Source: Lachnospiraceae bacterium
GTDB taxonomy: Bacteria; Bacillota_A; Clostridia; Lachnospirales; Lachnospiraceae
Reading direction: 5' to 3'
NCBI GenBank assembly: GCA_017553965.1
Contig: JAFZJK010000064.1
Location: forward strand, 1-19,481
DNA length: 19,481 nucleotides
The notes below the pieces were generated by a model. The model worked only from the letters and a program-made list of their open reading frames with translations, ran no database searches and was not told the DNA's origin. The position numbers were made by a program, and so were the translations under genes. Shown piece by piece: positions 1 to 8,046 of this stretch (position 1 is the first letter of the stretch; each line of letters starts with the position of its first letter).

Positions 1-1260
1 CTCCTGGCGGTAAAGGATAAACAGCCTATAGTATTCAGCTTAAAGAGCCTGGTTAAAGAGTTCGCCGATTTTCAGGAGATACTCTATACAAAAGAGCATG
101 AATATCTGTTAAATAAAGCAAAAGCAAGGCAGGAGATAGTAAACGGTCTGCTAAGAGCTACAGACGTGATAGATCTGATCATAGAGATACTGCGCGGAAG
201 TTCGTCGGTAAAGCAGGCTAAAGACTGCCTGATATCCGGTATCACCACCGATATCCGTTTTAAGAATCCGGGGTCCGAACAGCAGGCTAAAACTCTAAAT
301 TTTACAGAACGACAGGCTGATGCGATCCTTGCCATGCCTCTTTCAAAGCTGATCGGACTGGAGATATTAAAGCTGCAGGAGGAAGCAAAGGAACTTGCGG
401 AAGCTATTGCCGGTTACAAAGAGGTATTAGGGGACAAGAAAAAGCTTTATAACGTAATTAAAAACAGGTTGAAGGAATACCGAAAGAAGTTTGCATCCCC
501 CAGAAAGACGGAGCTTCTTAATCTGGCTACGGCAGAGTATGTAACGGAGTTTAAGGTTGAGGATATCTATATCCTTATTGATAAGTTTGGTTATACCAAA
601 TCGGTTGATGCGGCCGCTTTCCAGAAGGCTGGAGAGGAAAACCTTAAGGACTTTGTCCATGTGGTACCTATGAAGAACACGGACAGGCTCTGCATATTTA
701 CCGCAGAAGGAAACATGCTCCAGGTTAAGGCTGAAAAGATACCTAAATGCAGGATAAAGGATAAGGGTCAGCTGATACATAACTTAGCGAAAGTTGATCA
801 GCAGGAAGTAATTTTCTATGCGGCTTATGAGACTTTGTTTGACTCAATGCTGTTGTTTGTAACCGCAAAGGGATATATCAAGCTGGTATCGGGTATAGAA
901 TTTGATACCAACCGTAACCTTATGCTTGCCACAAAGCTTGAAGACGGCGACAGTCTGGTGGCTGTTATCATGCTTTCCATGAAAGATATTCTGTCAGAAA
1001 ACAGAAAAGTCATTACGATCACCAAGTCCGGATACTCACTCGGATTCCCGCTTAAGGAAGTAAGCGAGATGAAGAAGACCGGCCGTGGAGTAAAGGCTAT
1101 GACCCTTGATAAAAACGATAAGATCGACTTTGCTACAGTAGCCACACCTGATACGGAAAGCTTTGAATACAAAGGAAAACCGGTACTCGCAAAGAAGATA
1201 AAATTAAGAGCCCGCGGTGCAAAAGGACAGAAAGTATCGCTTTGGAAAAATTCTGACTGA
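1..1260 (+). CDS. parC: DNA topoisomerase IV subunit A (ParC/GyrA family), C-terminal 419 residues, 5' end outside window
   Basis: This is the C-terminal part of a type IIA topoisomerase A subunit, which cuts and rejoins DNA and works with a ParE/GyrB-type ATPase. The reading frame is open from the first base and ends at TGA 1258-1260; the start and active-site Tyr lie upstream. Residues near 85-130 of the visible part (RQADAILAMPLSKLIGLE) match the end of the breakage-reunion core (compare QAxAILxxRLxxLTGLE in the family). A charged helical stretch follows, then a beta-pinwheel C-terminal domain with blades such as GYIKLVSG and KSGYSLGFPLKEV. The canonical GyrA box (QRRGGKG) is absent; the nearest match is KKTGRGVKA (about 1075-1101). 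This favours topoisomerase IV over gyrase. No paralogue is available for comparison, so the choice of parC over gyrA is moderately sure. Confidence 0.86.
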   Translation, partial: LLAVKDKQPIVFSLKSLVKEFADFQEILYTKEHEYLLNKAKARQEIVNGLLRATDVIDLIIEILRGSSSVKQAKDCLISGITTDIRFKNPGSEQQAKTLNFTERQADAILAMPLSKLIGLEILKLQEEAKELAEAIAGYKEVLGDKKKLYNVIKNRLKEYRKKFASPRKTELLNLATAEYVTEFKVEDIYILIDKFGYTKSVDAAAFQKAGEENLKDFVHVVPMKNTDRLCIFTAEGNMLQVKAEKIPKCRIKDKGQLIHNLAKVDQQEVIFYAAYETLFDSMLLFVTAKGYIKLVSGIEFDTNRNLMLATKLEDGDSLVAVIMLSMKDILSENRKVITITKSGYSLGFPLKEVSEMKKTGRGVKAMTLDKNDKIDFATVATPDTESFEYKGKPVLAKKIKLRARGAKGQKVSLWKNSD

Positions 1261-1284
1261 GACTTTTATATGTTAACATAATCC

Positions 1285-1313
1285 TTGACAAGAAGTTCCT
1301 ATTAGGGTATATT
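1285..1313 (+). promoter_or_regulatory. SigA-type promoter for the CheY-like gene
   Basis: TTGACA (1285-1290), a 17-bp spacer and TATATT (1308-1313). The start site would be near 1320, giving a leader of about 60 nt before the ATG at 1379. It lies just after the topoisomerase stop, so the receiver gene is probably transcribed on its own. Confidence 0.75.
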
Positions 1314-1378
1314 ATAAGTGTGTGGGTATATGTGTTTTTGACATGGCTCACAAAACCCGTTTGAACAGGAGATGCACA

Positions 1379-1741
1379 ATGGCAAAAAGAATTCTTGTTT
1401 GTGACGATGCTGCATTTATGCGCATGATGATAAAAGATATTTTGACCAAGAACGGTTATGAAATAGCAGGCGAGGCTGAGAACGGAGCCGTTGCCGTTAC
1501 AAAATATGCAGAGACAAAACCTGATCTTGTTATGCTTGATATTACAATGCCGGAGATGGATGGTATACAGGCATTAAAGAAGATCAAAGAACAGGATCCT
1601 TCGGCTATGGCCATTATGTGTTCGGCCATGGGACAGCAGGCTATGGTAATAGAGTCGATTCAGTCGGGAGCCAGGGATTTTATAGTAAAGCCTTTCCAGC
1701 AGGAACGTGTAATAGAAGCTATTAAAAAGGTTATAGGATAA
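1379..1741 (+). CDS. cheY: CheY-like single-domain response regulator
   Basis: A 120-residue stand-alone receiver domain with no output domain. It is phosphorylated on Asp by a histidine kinase (classically CheA) and signals by protein contact, classically with the flagellar switch. All key residues are present: acidic pair D9-D10, phospho-acceptor D54 in VMLDITMP, S82 in the MCSAMG loop, and K104 in IVKPF. The ATG at 1379 is preferred because AGGAG (1367-1371) lies 7 nt upstream; the frame is open further 5' but without such a site. A consensus promoter precedes it and an intrinsic terminator follows, so it appears monocistronic. No other chemotaxis or flagellar gene is in the window, so a chemotaxis role is inferred from family resemblance. 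It could also serve another phosphorelay. Confidence 0.88.
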   Translation: MAKRILVCDDAAFMRMMIKDILTKNGYEIAGEAENGAVAVTKYAETKPDLVMLDITMPEMDGIQALKKIKEQDPSAMAIMCSAMGQQAMVIESIQSGARDFIVKPFQQERVIEAIKKVIG

Positions 1742-1749
1742 GCATATAT

Positions 1750-1778
1750 AAAACCTGTCCCCATACGGACAGGTTTTT
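1750..1778 (+). terminator. Intrinsic terminator after the CheY-like gene
   Basis: An 11-bp stem pairs 1750-1760 (AAAACCTGTCC) with 1767-1777 around the 6-nt loop CCATAC, and the 3' side ends in five T. It lies 8 bp after the stop codon. Only about 30 bp separate it from the next gene, and no clear -35/-10 pair is seen there. Read-through or an internal promoter may therefore feed the aminopeptidase gene. Confidence 0.88.
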
Positions 1779-1808
1779 ATATTATAAAGTAACAAAGGAG
1801 AAAAAAAT

Positions 1809-3227
1809 ATGGCAGCAAGATCAACAGCAAAAACAACAAAAAAAGATGATAAAAAGAAGGACAAGATCAAAAACGCATGGTTAAAGTACACTGCGGAGCA
1901 GAAAAAAGAAGTAGAAAGCTTAAATGCCGAGTATATCGACTTCATTTCAGAGTGTAAGACTGAAAGAGAATGCACCGATAAGATAATCGCTATGGCAAAG
2001 AAGCTTGGATATAAGGACATTTACAGTGTAAAAAAAGCTAAACCCGGCGATAAGCTTTATGCAGTAAATAAGGGTAAGGCACTTATACTTTTTGTAGTAG
2101 GTACAGAGCCCTTAGAGAAGGGTATGAAGATCTTGGGAGCACATATAGACTCTCCCAGACTTGATATCAAGCAGAACCCTCTCTATGAGGATACAGAGCT
2201 GGCTCTTATGGAGACACACTACTATGGCGGTATCAAGAAATACCAGTGGGTAGCGATCCCGATGGCTATACACGGCGTAATATGCAAAAAGGATGGAACA
2301 ACCGTTAAGGTAGTTATAGGTGAAGATCCCAAGGATCCCGTAGTAGGTATTTCAGATCTTCTTATCCACCTTGCACAGGACCAGATGGATAAGAAAGCAT
2401 CAAAGGTTATCGAGGGTGAGGACCTTAATGTGCTGGTTGGCAGTATGCCTTTAAAGGGAGAAGACAAGGATGCGGTAAAAGCCAACGTTATGAAGCTTAT
2501 CACAGACAAATACGGGATCACCGAGGAAGACTTCATGTCTGCAGAGCTTGAAGTGGTACCTGCAGGAAGAGCAAGAAATTACGGCCTTGACAGCAGTATG
2601 GTAATGGGCTACGGCCAGGATGACAGAGTATGCGCATACACATCGGCAAAGGCTATATTTAATTGTAAGTCGATAGACAGAACCGCAGTATGTATTTTGG
2701 TTGATAAGGAAGAAATAGGAAGTGTCGGTGCTACCGGTATGACATCGGTATTCTTTGAGAATGTGGTAGCAGAGCTTATGGAGAGACTCGGTGATTACAG
2801 TGAGCTCAAATTAAGACGTGCACTTCAGAATTCACATATGCTTTCATCGGACGTAAATGCAGCATATGATCCCAACTTCCCTTCAGTAATGGAAAGAAAG
2901 AACTGTGCTTACTTCGGAAGAGGCATGGCATTCAGCAAGTTCACCGGTTCCCGCGGAAAATCAGGCTCTAACGATGCTAATCCCGAGTTTATCGCAAAGC
3001 TTCGTGCAGCACTTGATAAGAATAAAGTATTCTATCAGATGGCAGAACTCGGAAAGGTCGATCAGGGCGGCGGAGGAACCATCGCATACATCATGGCCAA
3101 GTACAATATGGAAGTCATCGACAGCGGCGTGGCAGTACAGAACATGCATGCACCTTGGGAAGTAGTAAGCAAGGCCGATGTATATGAAACTGAAAAAGGT
3201 TATGAGGCATTTTTAAAGGAAATCTAA
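1809..3227 (+). CDS. M18-family metallo-aminopeptidase (aspartyl aminopeptidase / aminopeptidase I type)
   Basis: A 472-residue cytoplasmic zinc aminopeptidase that removes N-terminal residues from peptides; M18 enzymes often prefer acidic or hydrophobic residues. The metal and catalytic residues follow the family order: H112 in GAHIDSPRLD, D271 in GQDDRV, E301-E302 in DKEEIGS, D348 in SSDVNAAYDP and H447 in VQNMHAPWE. The length fits the family. The first 20 or so residues are Lys- and Thr-rich and look disordered, an extension before the conserved fold. The start is supported by AAAGGAG (1794-1800), 8 nt before ATG. The next gene, a histidine kinase, begins one base after this stop codon, which implies co-transcription and probable translational coupling. 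The exact substrate specificity cannot be read from sequence. Confidence 0.93.
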   Translation: MAARSTAKTTKKDDKKKDKIKNAWLKYTAEQKKEVESLNAEYIDFISECKTERECTDKIIAMAKKLGYKDIYSVKKAKPGDKLYAVNKGKALILFVVGTEPLEKGMKILGAHIDSPRLDIKQNPLYEDTELALMETHYYGGIKKYQWVAIPMAIHGVICKKDGTTVKVVIGEDPKDPVVGISDLLIHLAQDQMDKKASKVIEGEDLNVLVGSMPLKGEDKDAVKANVMKLITDKYGITEEDFMSAELEVVPAGRARNYGLDSSMVMGYGQDDRVCAYTSAKAIFNCKSIDRTAVCILVDKEEIGSVGATGMTSVFFENVVAELMERLGDYSELKLRRALQNSHMLSSDVNAAYDPNFPSVMERKNCAYFGRGMAFSKFTGSRGKSGSNDANPEFIAKLRAALDKNKVFYQMAELGKVDQGGGGTIAYIMAKYNMEVIDSGVAVQNMHAPWEVVSKADVYETEKGYEAFLKEI

Positions 3228-3228
3228 T

Positions 3229-4302
3229 ATGGGTAATTTCAGAAGAAGACTGGTAGAAAACTTAAGTGAAAAGAATATTAGGAGCCAGATGTATGAGATA
3301 TACTATCTGGCCATCCTGCTTCCGGAGATCATCATCGGAGGCATACTTACCGTGTATGTCTATCTGTATTCGGAAAAAGATACCAGGATCCTTTTATTCT
3401 GTATCCTTATAGTAGTCACGGGTATACTGATCTCGTATATAGTTATTTCATTCTTCGCTAGTCATTTCTCGACAAGAGTGAATAAACTCAGGTCCTCGAT
3501 GCACAGTGTCAGCAACGAGGACTATGAGATGTCAGACACGTTAAGAGGAAATGACGAGATAGCAGCCGCATATGAGGAGCTTAAGAAAACAGCACAGCTC
3601 ATAAAGGAAAAGGATTCGGAAGTATTCCAGACTAAACTTGATGCTGAGCGCTTTGCTACAGAGCAGCAGATGATGGAATATAAGATGCTCTCGAGCCAGA
3701 TAAATCCCCATTTCTTATATAATACGCTTGAAGCATTAAGAATGCGTGCCATAGCCGAGAAAGACAGGGATGTTGCTACCGGTATAAAGCTTCTGGGAAA
3801 ATCATTAAGATATGTCTTGGACAACACAGGTACCGTATCGGTACCGTTGCAGCAGGAACTTGATTATATAGAAAACTATATCAGGATCATAAAATTCAGA
3901 TTTGCAGAACGTATCAGCTACGAATTAAAAGTAGAAGATGATATAGACACAAAGGCATACAGTATTCTGCCGCTGCTCCTGCAGCCTATTGTTGAAAACT
4001 CCGTAAGCCACGGCTTGGAGATGGTAGAAAACGGTAGACTTATTATAACAGTCTCCGAAGGAGCGGAAGAAACCATAAAGGTAGTCATCAAGGATGACGG
4101 TATCGGAATGAACCCCGGTACTCTGCGTGGCGTAAGACTTAAAATAGACCGTCTTGACCAGGTACCTGCTCATAACATCGGTCTCTTTAATATCAATAAA
4201 CGTATCAAGCTCTTCTACGGAGACAGATACGGCATCGAAATTGACAGTGAGGAGAACGTCGGTACATGCGTAACCGTCACGATACCGATGAGACCTATAT
4301 AA
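3229..4302 (+). CDS. YesM/LytS-type sensor histidine kinase
   Basis: A 357-residue membrane histidine kinase. Two hydrophobic segments (about residues 24-45 and 52-76) are joined by only a few residues, so there is almost no extracytoplasmic sensor domain. A HAMP-like linker and a helical stretch follow (about 77-150). The His_kinase (PF06580-type) motif SSQINPHFLYNTLEALRMRA has phospho-acceptor H161. The ATPase domain has an N box (VENSVSHG, N257), a G1 box (DDGIGMN, 289-295) and a G2-like NIGLFNINKRIKLFYG. The start lies one base after the aminopeptidase stop, with AAAGGA in the end of that gene as ribosome binding site. A YesN-type regulator converges from the other side and is the obvious candidate partner. 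What it senses is unknown; the lack of an ectodomain suggests intramembrane or intracellular sensing, or a partner protein. Confidence 0.9.
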   Translation: MGNFRRRLVENLSEKNIRSQMYEIYYLAILLPEIIIGGILTVYVYLYSEKDTRILLFCILIVVTGILISYIVISFFASHFSTRVNKLRSSMHSVSNEDYEMSDTLRGNDEIAAAYEELKKTAQLIKEKDSEVFQTKLDAERFATEQQMMEYKMLSSQINPHFLYNTLEALRMRAIAEKDRDVATGIKLLGKSLRYVLDNTGTVSVPLQQELDYIENYIRIIKFRFAERISYELKVEDDIDTKAYSILPLLLQPIVENSVSHGLEMVENGRLIITVSEGAEETIKVVIKDDGIGMNPGTLRGVRLKIDRLDQVPAHNIGLFNINKRIKLFYGDRYGIEIDSEENVGTCVTVTIPMRPI

Positions 4303-4312
4303 GAAAATTTGC

Positions 4313-4596
4313 GGGAACATTGCCATATCTTAAATCACAGCGGTCGCCCATGTCTTAAAACGCATCACCGCTCGGTTGGATATGCTATATTGGCTTCCTA
4401 CATGATCTAACTGCGGACGTTTGCAATCGTGCGTCCGCTTGATACCGGACGCACTTGTGCGTCACTAAAAAAACGGCTTGGTTAGCCGTTTTTTTCCTTG
4501 TTATATCATGTATGCTGCCAAAGCATATCCATAACCTCGCTTAAGGTTTTAATCCATGGGCGACCGCTGCAATTTTTAGATTATGGCGATGTTCCC
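4313..4596. repeat. Large imperfect inverted repeat (about 98-bp arms) around a central terminator
   Basis: The gap between the convergent kinase and regulator genes carries an imperfect inverted repeat. Matching blocks run in reverse order: 4313-4324 with 4585-4596 (12 bp, one G:T), 4338-4352 with 4555-4569 (15/15), 4355-4361 with 4546-4552 (7/7), 4378-4386 with 4522-4530 (9/9) and 4399-4406 with 4505-4512 (8/8). Short mismatches and indels lie between the blocks. The unpaired centre holds a GC-rich hairpin (4429-4437 with 4446-4454) and a bidirectional terminator. No coding sequence and no obvious target-site duplication is seen. It could be a relic MITE-like element, a structured 3' UTR shared by both transcripts, or an inverted duplication. 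Confidence 0.82.
4467..4495. terminator. Bidirectional intrinsic terminator between convergent genes
   Basis: Seven A, CGGCT, the 5-nt loop TGGTT, AGCCG, then seven T. The hairpin has the same form on both strands, so it can end both the kinase transcript (plus) and the regulator transcript (minus). It lies in the centre of the large inverted repeat, 165 bp after the kinase stop and 176 bp after the regulator stop, so each transcript would carry one arm of the repeat as its 3' UTR. Confidence 0.9.
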
Positions 4597-4670
4597 TTAC
4601 TTTCGGTGATGTTTTTAGGTTTGGTTACGATATGTTTTGTAAGGTAATGTAATTATTTGTTTTAAAGATA

Positions 4671-6236
4671 TCACTCATCTGGCAGAAGCAGGGAGCGCCG
4701 GTACTCGGCGGGACTCATGCCGACATATTTTTTGAATTTCTTGTGGAAATAGTCTACGTTGTTGTATCCGATACGTTCGGATATCTCGTAGACTTTTAAT
4801 TTATTCTGCTTTAAGAGCTCCTTTGAGTGCTCGATACGGATATGGTCTACGTAGGAGTTGAAACTCTCGTTTACCGCCTTGTTGAAAATCTTGCCGAGAT
4901 ATGCACTGTTGTAGCCGAAGAGTGGTGCGATAGTCTCGAGTTTGATATTGTTCTGGTAGTTGTGGTCTATGTAATAGATAACATCGTCAAGGATACTGTC
5001 TCGTGAAGAATTACCCGTGGCGTTCATTATCATTTCAAACTGTCCTGAGAAGAAGAGGATGATCTCATATAAGTAGTACTTGGTAGAGATAAGCTCTATG
5101 ATGGAAGAGTTTGTGGGGAAGGGGATCTTTTCTGCACCGTACAGGTGGGAAATGGTCTCCTTTATCTGAAGATAAAGGTCGGTCATGAAGAGCTTTACCG
5201 AGTCGATGGTATCGTTTACCGTATAAAGATACTCTTCAAGAGCGTAAAGTGTTTCTGCAACTCTCTTTCTGTTGTAGGTCTGCAGGTGGTCGGTGAGCAG
5301 TTCGGCGTACTTTGTGAGGAGCTTGTTACTCAACTGATTGTCCTTTGCATCGGCCTTGGGCAGTTCATCGTAGCTTAAGGTGTGCTGACCCTGTGCACAG
5401 AAGAAACGTCTGTTGATAAGAGACAGTGCCTGGTCATATGACTCGCTGATCGCCTTAACAGAGTTTACCGGTGAACCATAGCAGATAAAAATGGTATCCA
5501 TAGGGCTGCCTGCCTGGGGCGGAGTGCTGTCATAGTGCTCTAAGAAGTCGTTGAACTGTTTTAAAGATACTGCTCCTTTAAGCAGTATGATGTCGTTCTG
5601 GTCAATTCTGGTACATTCAAAGGTCTTGTTGTCTGTATTTGTTATATTTAATAACTCGGCAAAGTCATATGTGAGGGACGAAAGCTTTTTGGAGTAGTTC
5701 TCATAGATGACAACCTGATAGGTGTCAAAATTGAGGCCTAGCTCGTCGAGTGCAGGCTGTTCGTACGTTTTTTCTTCGGCTACACCGGTTATGATCTCTC
5801 TTAGTATAACGTCCCTGGCTTTATTACGGTAAACATCTATATATGTATCCTTGCTGCGTTCGTCATCCAAAAGCTTTTTAACGTAAGTTACGGCTTCTAA
5901 CAGATCGTCTTCATCTATGGGCTTTGTGAGGTAGAAATCAACATTGTAACGGATGGCGGTCTGTGCGTATGTAAAGTCGGAGTAGCCGGACAGAATGATA
6001 CATTTTCCGGTAAAACCTGCCTCACGTGCCGCTTTTATTACTTCGGTACCGTGAAGCTTGGGCATACGGATATCAAGCAGGATCAGGTCCGGATTATATT
6101 TTTTGATTATATCCAGAGCTTCCTGCCCGTTTTCTGCCTCATAATCAGTGGAAAAGCCCATAGATTCCCAATCAAGAAGACACTTGATACCTCTTCTTAT
6201 GGAGCTTTCGTCATCAGCAAACAATACACGGTACAT
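4671..6236 (-). CDS. YesN-type response regulator with AraC-family DNA-binding domain
   Basis: A 521-residue two-component transcription regulator. The N-terminal receiver has acidic pair D8-D9 in LFADDES, phospho-acceptor D55 in LILLDIRMP, S83 and K105 in YLTKPID. The middle (about 120-415) has no motif I can name, as is usual for this family. The C-terminal AraC domain (about 420-515) shows two helix-turn-helix units (LETIAPLFGYNSAYLGKIF and VYEISERIGYNNVDYFHKKF) and the closing GMSPAEYRR. ATG at 6236 is chosen over an in-frame start ten codons upstream because GAAAGG (complement of 6244-6249) is well placed 7 nt before it. A divergent promoter precedes it. It converges on a YesM-type kinase, its likely partner; such pairs usually sit in one operon, often near sugar transport genes, which are not seen here. 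Confidence 0.92.
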   Translation of the reverse strand: MYRVLFADDESSIRRGIKCLLDWESMGFSTDYEAENGQEALDIIKKYNPDLILLDIRMPKLHGTEVIKAAREAGFTGKCIILSGYSDFTYAQTAIRYNVDFYLTKPIDEDDLLEAVTYVKKLLDDERSKDTYIDVYRNKARDVILREIITGVAEEKTYEQPALDELGLNFDTYQVVIYENYSKKLSSLTYDFAELLNITNTDNKTFECTRIDQNDIILLKGAVSLKQFNDFLEHYDSTPPQAGSPMDTIFICYGSPVNSVKAISESYDQALSLINRRFFCAQGQHTLSYDELPKADAKDNQLSNKLLTKYAELLTDHLQTYNRKRVAETLYALEEYLYTVNDTIDSVKLFMTDLYLQIKETISHLYGAEKIPFPTNSSIIELISTKYYLYEIILFFSGQFEMIMNATGNSSRDSILDDVIYYIDHNYQNNIKLETIAPLFGYNSAYLGKIFNKAVNESFNSYVDHIRIEHSKELLKQNKLKVYEISERIGYNNVDYFHKKFKKYVGMSPAEYRRSLLLPDE

Positions 6237-6291
6237 AAAATTTCCTTTCGTATGTCTAAATACCAAACATAAACAAACAACACCAAATATT

Positions 6292-6319
6292 ATTATATCA
6301 CATTATTACTTTTTTGCAA
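6292..6319 (-). promoter_or_regulatory. SigA-type promoter for the AraC-type response regulator
   Basis: On the minus strand, TTGCAA (6314-6319), a 16-bp spacer and TATAAT (6292-6297). The start site near 6285 gives a leader of about 50 nt. It lies back to back with the promoter at 6346-6374, so a regulator bound between them could affect both genes. Confidence 0.65.
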
Positions 6320-6345
6320 AAGAAAAAGTTGGCGAGAATTAGAAA

Positions 6346-6374
6346 TTGACTATGATTTGCCCGTTTGGTATACT
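6346..6374 (+). promoter_or_regulatory. SigA-type promoter for the DHH-TIR-YfbR run
   Basis: TTGACT (6346-6351), a 17-bp spacer and TATACT (6369-6374). The start site near 6381 gives a leader of about 44 nt before ATG 6425. No comparable promoter or terminator was found in the gaps before the TIR or yfbR genes, so this may drive all three. Confidence 0.72.
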
Positions 6375-6424
6375 AATAAGCAGTAACGGATTTGGTTTTG
6401 GATCCGGTGGGAGAGGTATTGTAT

Positions 6425-7987
6425 ATGAAGCTTTGCGAGTTGTTAAAATATGAGGATATTGTTATACAGGGACACGATAATCCGGATGCGGATGCGATAG
6501 CGGGAGCATACGGTTTGTATCTGTTTTTTAAATCCAAAGGCAAAAAGGTCAGAATGATATACGGCGGCAGAAATGTCATACAAAAGAGAAATCTCGTACT
6601 TATGGTGAAAAAGCTTGAGATCCCGATAGAATACGTGACTGAACTGAACGAGACCCCGGAGCTGTTAATTACCGAGGACTGCCAGTATGGTGAAAGAAAT
6701 GTTAAGCATTTTGAGGGAAAAACAGTTGCAGTTATTGACCACCATATGGCAAGACCTGAAAAACTGCCTCCTTTAAGCGAAGTCAGGGACAATTACGGTG
6801 CGTGTGCCACTGTGGTCTGGGATATGCTTAAGGATGAAGGATTTAGCGTTACGGATAATGAATCGCTTGCTACAGCTCTTTACTACGGGCTCTTTATGGA
6901 TACAGGTAAGTTACAGGAGATCAGACACCCAAAGGATAAGGACATGAGAGATGAGCTGGAATTCTGCCTTAACCGGAGTATACTTACACTTCTTGAGAAC
7001 AGCAATATTTCCCAGGAGGAACTTAAAATAGCCGGCAGAGCCATGTCACACGTGGATTATGAGGATAACGGGAACGGTGGCTTTGCCATAGCTGAAGCAG
7101 AAAAATGCGATCCCAATATCCTGGGTGTCATAAGCGATGCTCTGATAGAGGTTGATACCATTGGCAGCTGTGTAGCTTTATGCGCTCTTGATGACGGTGT
7201 CAAGATTTCGGTAAGGAGCTGCGAAAGAGAGACACGTGCGGATGAACTTGCGGCATTTATAACCGTAGGTATAGGATCCGGCGGCGGACATATGAGAAAA
7301 TCGGGCGGATTCATTGTAAATGATCTGCTTGCGGAGGAATATAACAGGCTTTTCGGAGAAAGTCCCGAGGATATGGCAGTGGCAGCCCACGCAGTACTGA
7401 AACAGAGGATGTCGGAGTATTTCAAAGATCAGGATTATGTATATTCGGGTTCCGATGATGTGCCGGATCTTTCAAACGAGCCGACTTACAGGAAAAAGTG
7501 CATTCCGATAGGATATGTTAAGGCAACGGATATGTATCCGGAAGGAACATATGTGACCGTCAGGATGCTCGAAGGCGATATACCGTTTGTTATCAAGGCG
7601 GATACCTATTTTATCATAGGCGTCGAGGGGGATGTATATAAGAATGACGAAGAGTATTTCTTAGCACATAATGATCCTACGGATGATCCGTATATATTTA
7701 AGGGAGAATACGCACCTACGGTACATACGGCTATACAGGCAGTAAGCTTTGGAGAAGAGGAAGACGTAAGAAAATCCCTGATGGACTATGCCAAAACCTG
7801 TATCCCTAAGGAGGGGTCCTGCGTCTACGCAAAAAAGCTTGACAGACGTACCAAGGTATTTGTTACCTGGAGCGAGAGTTATCTGCTGGGTAAGGTCGGA
7901 GACTTTCTGGTGGCAAGAAAGGAAAATCCGAAGGATGTATATATAATCGATAAGGATATCATGCGTGAATCCTATGAGGAAGTGTAA
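6425..7987 (+). CDS. DHH/DHHA1-family phosphoesterase with extra C-terminal region
   Basis: A 520-residue DHH phosphoesterase, related to NrnA-type nanoRNase/pAp phosphatase and cyclic-dinucleotide hydrolases, which cleave short nucleotides using two Mn ions. The metal motifs are intact: HDNPDAD (17-23), D85 in ITEDC, DHH at 105-107, and D159 in LFMDTGK. The DHHA1 substrate motif GGGHMRKSG lies at 286-294. Typical NrnA proteins end soon after this, near 320-340 residues; here about 180 more follow. The last 45 residues (LLGKVGDFLVARKENP, then YIIDKDIMRESYE) recall PGDYG-like small beta domains, a tentative resemblance. ATG 6425 is preferred over a TTG 33 bp upstream because GGGAGAGG (6409-6416) is suitably placed. 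The TIR gene begins 59 bp after the stop. The substrate is not predictable; oligoribonucleotides, pAp, c-di-AMP and pApA are family candidates. Confidence 0.88.
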   Translation: MKLCELLKYEDIVIQGHDNPDADAIAGAYGLYLFFKSKGKKVRMIYGGRNVIQKRNLVLMVKKLEIPIEYVTELNETPELLITEDCQYGERNVKHFEGKTVAVIDHHMARPEKLPPLSEVRDNYGACATVVWDMLKDEGFSVTDNESLATALYYGLFMDTGKLQEIRHPKDKDMRDELEFCLNRSILTLLENSNISQEELKIAGRAMSHVDYEDNGNGGFAIAEAEKCDPNILGVISDALIEVDTIGSCVALCALDDGVKISVRSCERETRADELAAFITVGIGSGGGHMRKSGGFIVNDLLAEEYNRLFGESPEDMAVAAHAVLKQRMSEYFKDQDYVYSGSDDVPDLSNEPTYRKKCIPIGYVKATDMYPEGTYVTVRMLEGDIPFVIKADTYFIIGVEGDVYKNDEEYFLAHNDPTDDPYIFKGEYAPTVHTAIQAVSFGEEEDVRKSLMDYAKTCIPKEGSCVYAKKLDRRTKVFVTWSESYLLGKVGDFLVARKENPKDVYIIDKDIMRESYEEV

Positions 7988-8046
7988 AGGTAACAGGGAA
8001 ACAACATAAACCAAAGGATGGCTTCGATAACGGATAAGGAAATAAT

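Noticed and set aside
2905..3165. Plus-strand open frame inside the aminopeptidase in another frame
   Set aside because: It overlaps the conserved M18 coding sequence entirely and has no independent start signal.
3925..4326. Long minus-strand open frame opposite the kinase 3' half
   Set aside because: Composition is unlike a protein, there is no ribosome binding site, and it is antisense to the conserved ATPase domain.
4313..4596. Insertion sequence with transposase
   Set aside because: The inverted repeat encloses no coding frame of meaningful length and no target duplication was seen, so only a relic or MITE-like origin stays possible.
6392..6424. TTG at 6392 as the start of the DHH gene
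   Set aside because: It has no ribosome binding site; ATG 6425 has GGGAGAGG at the right distance.
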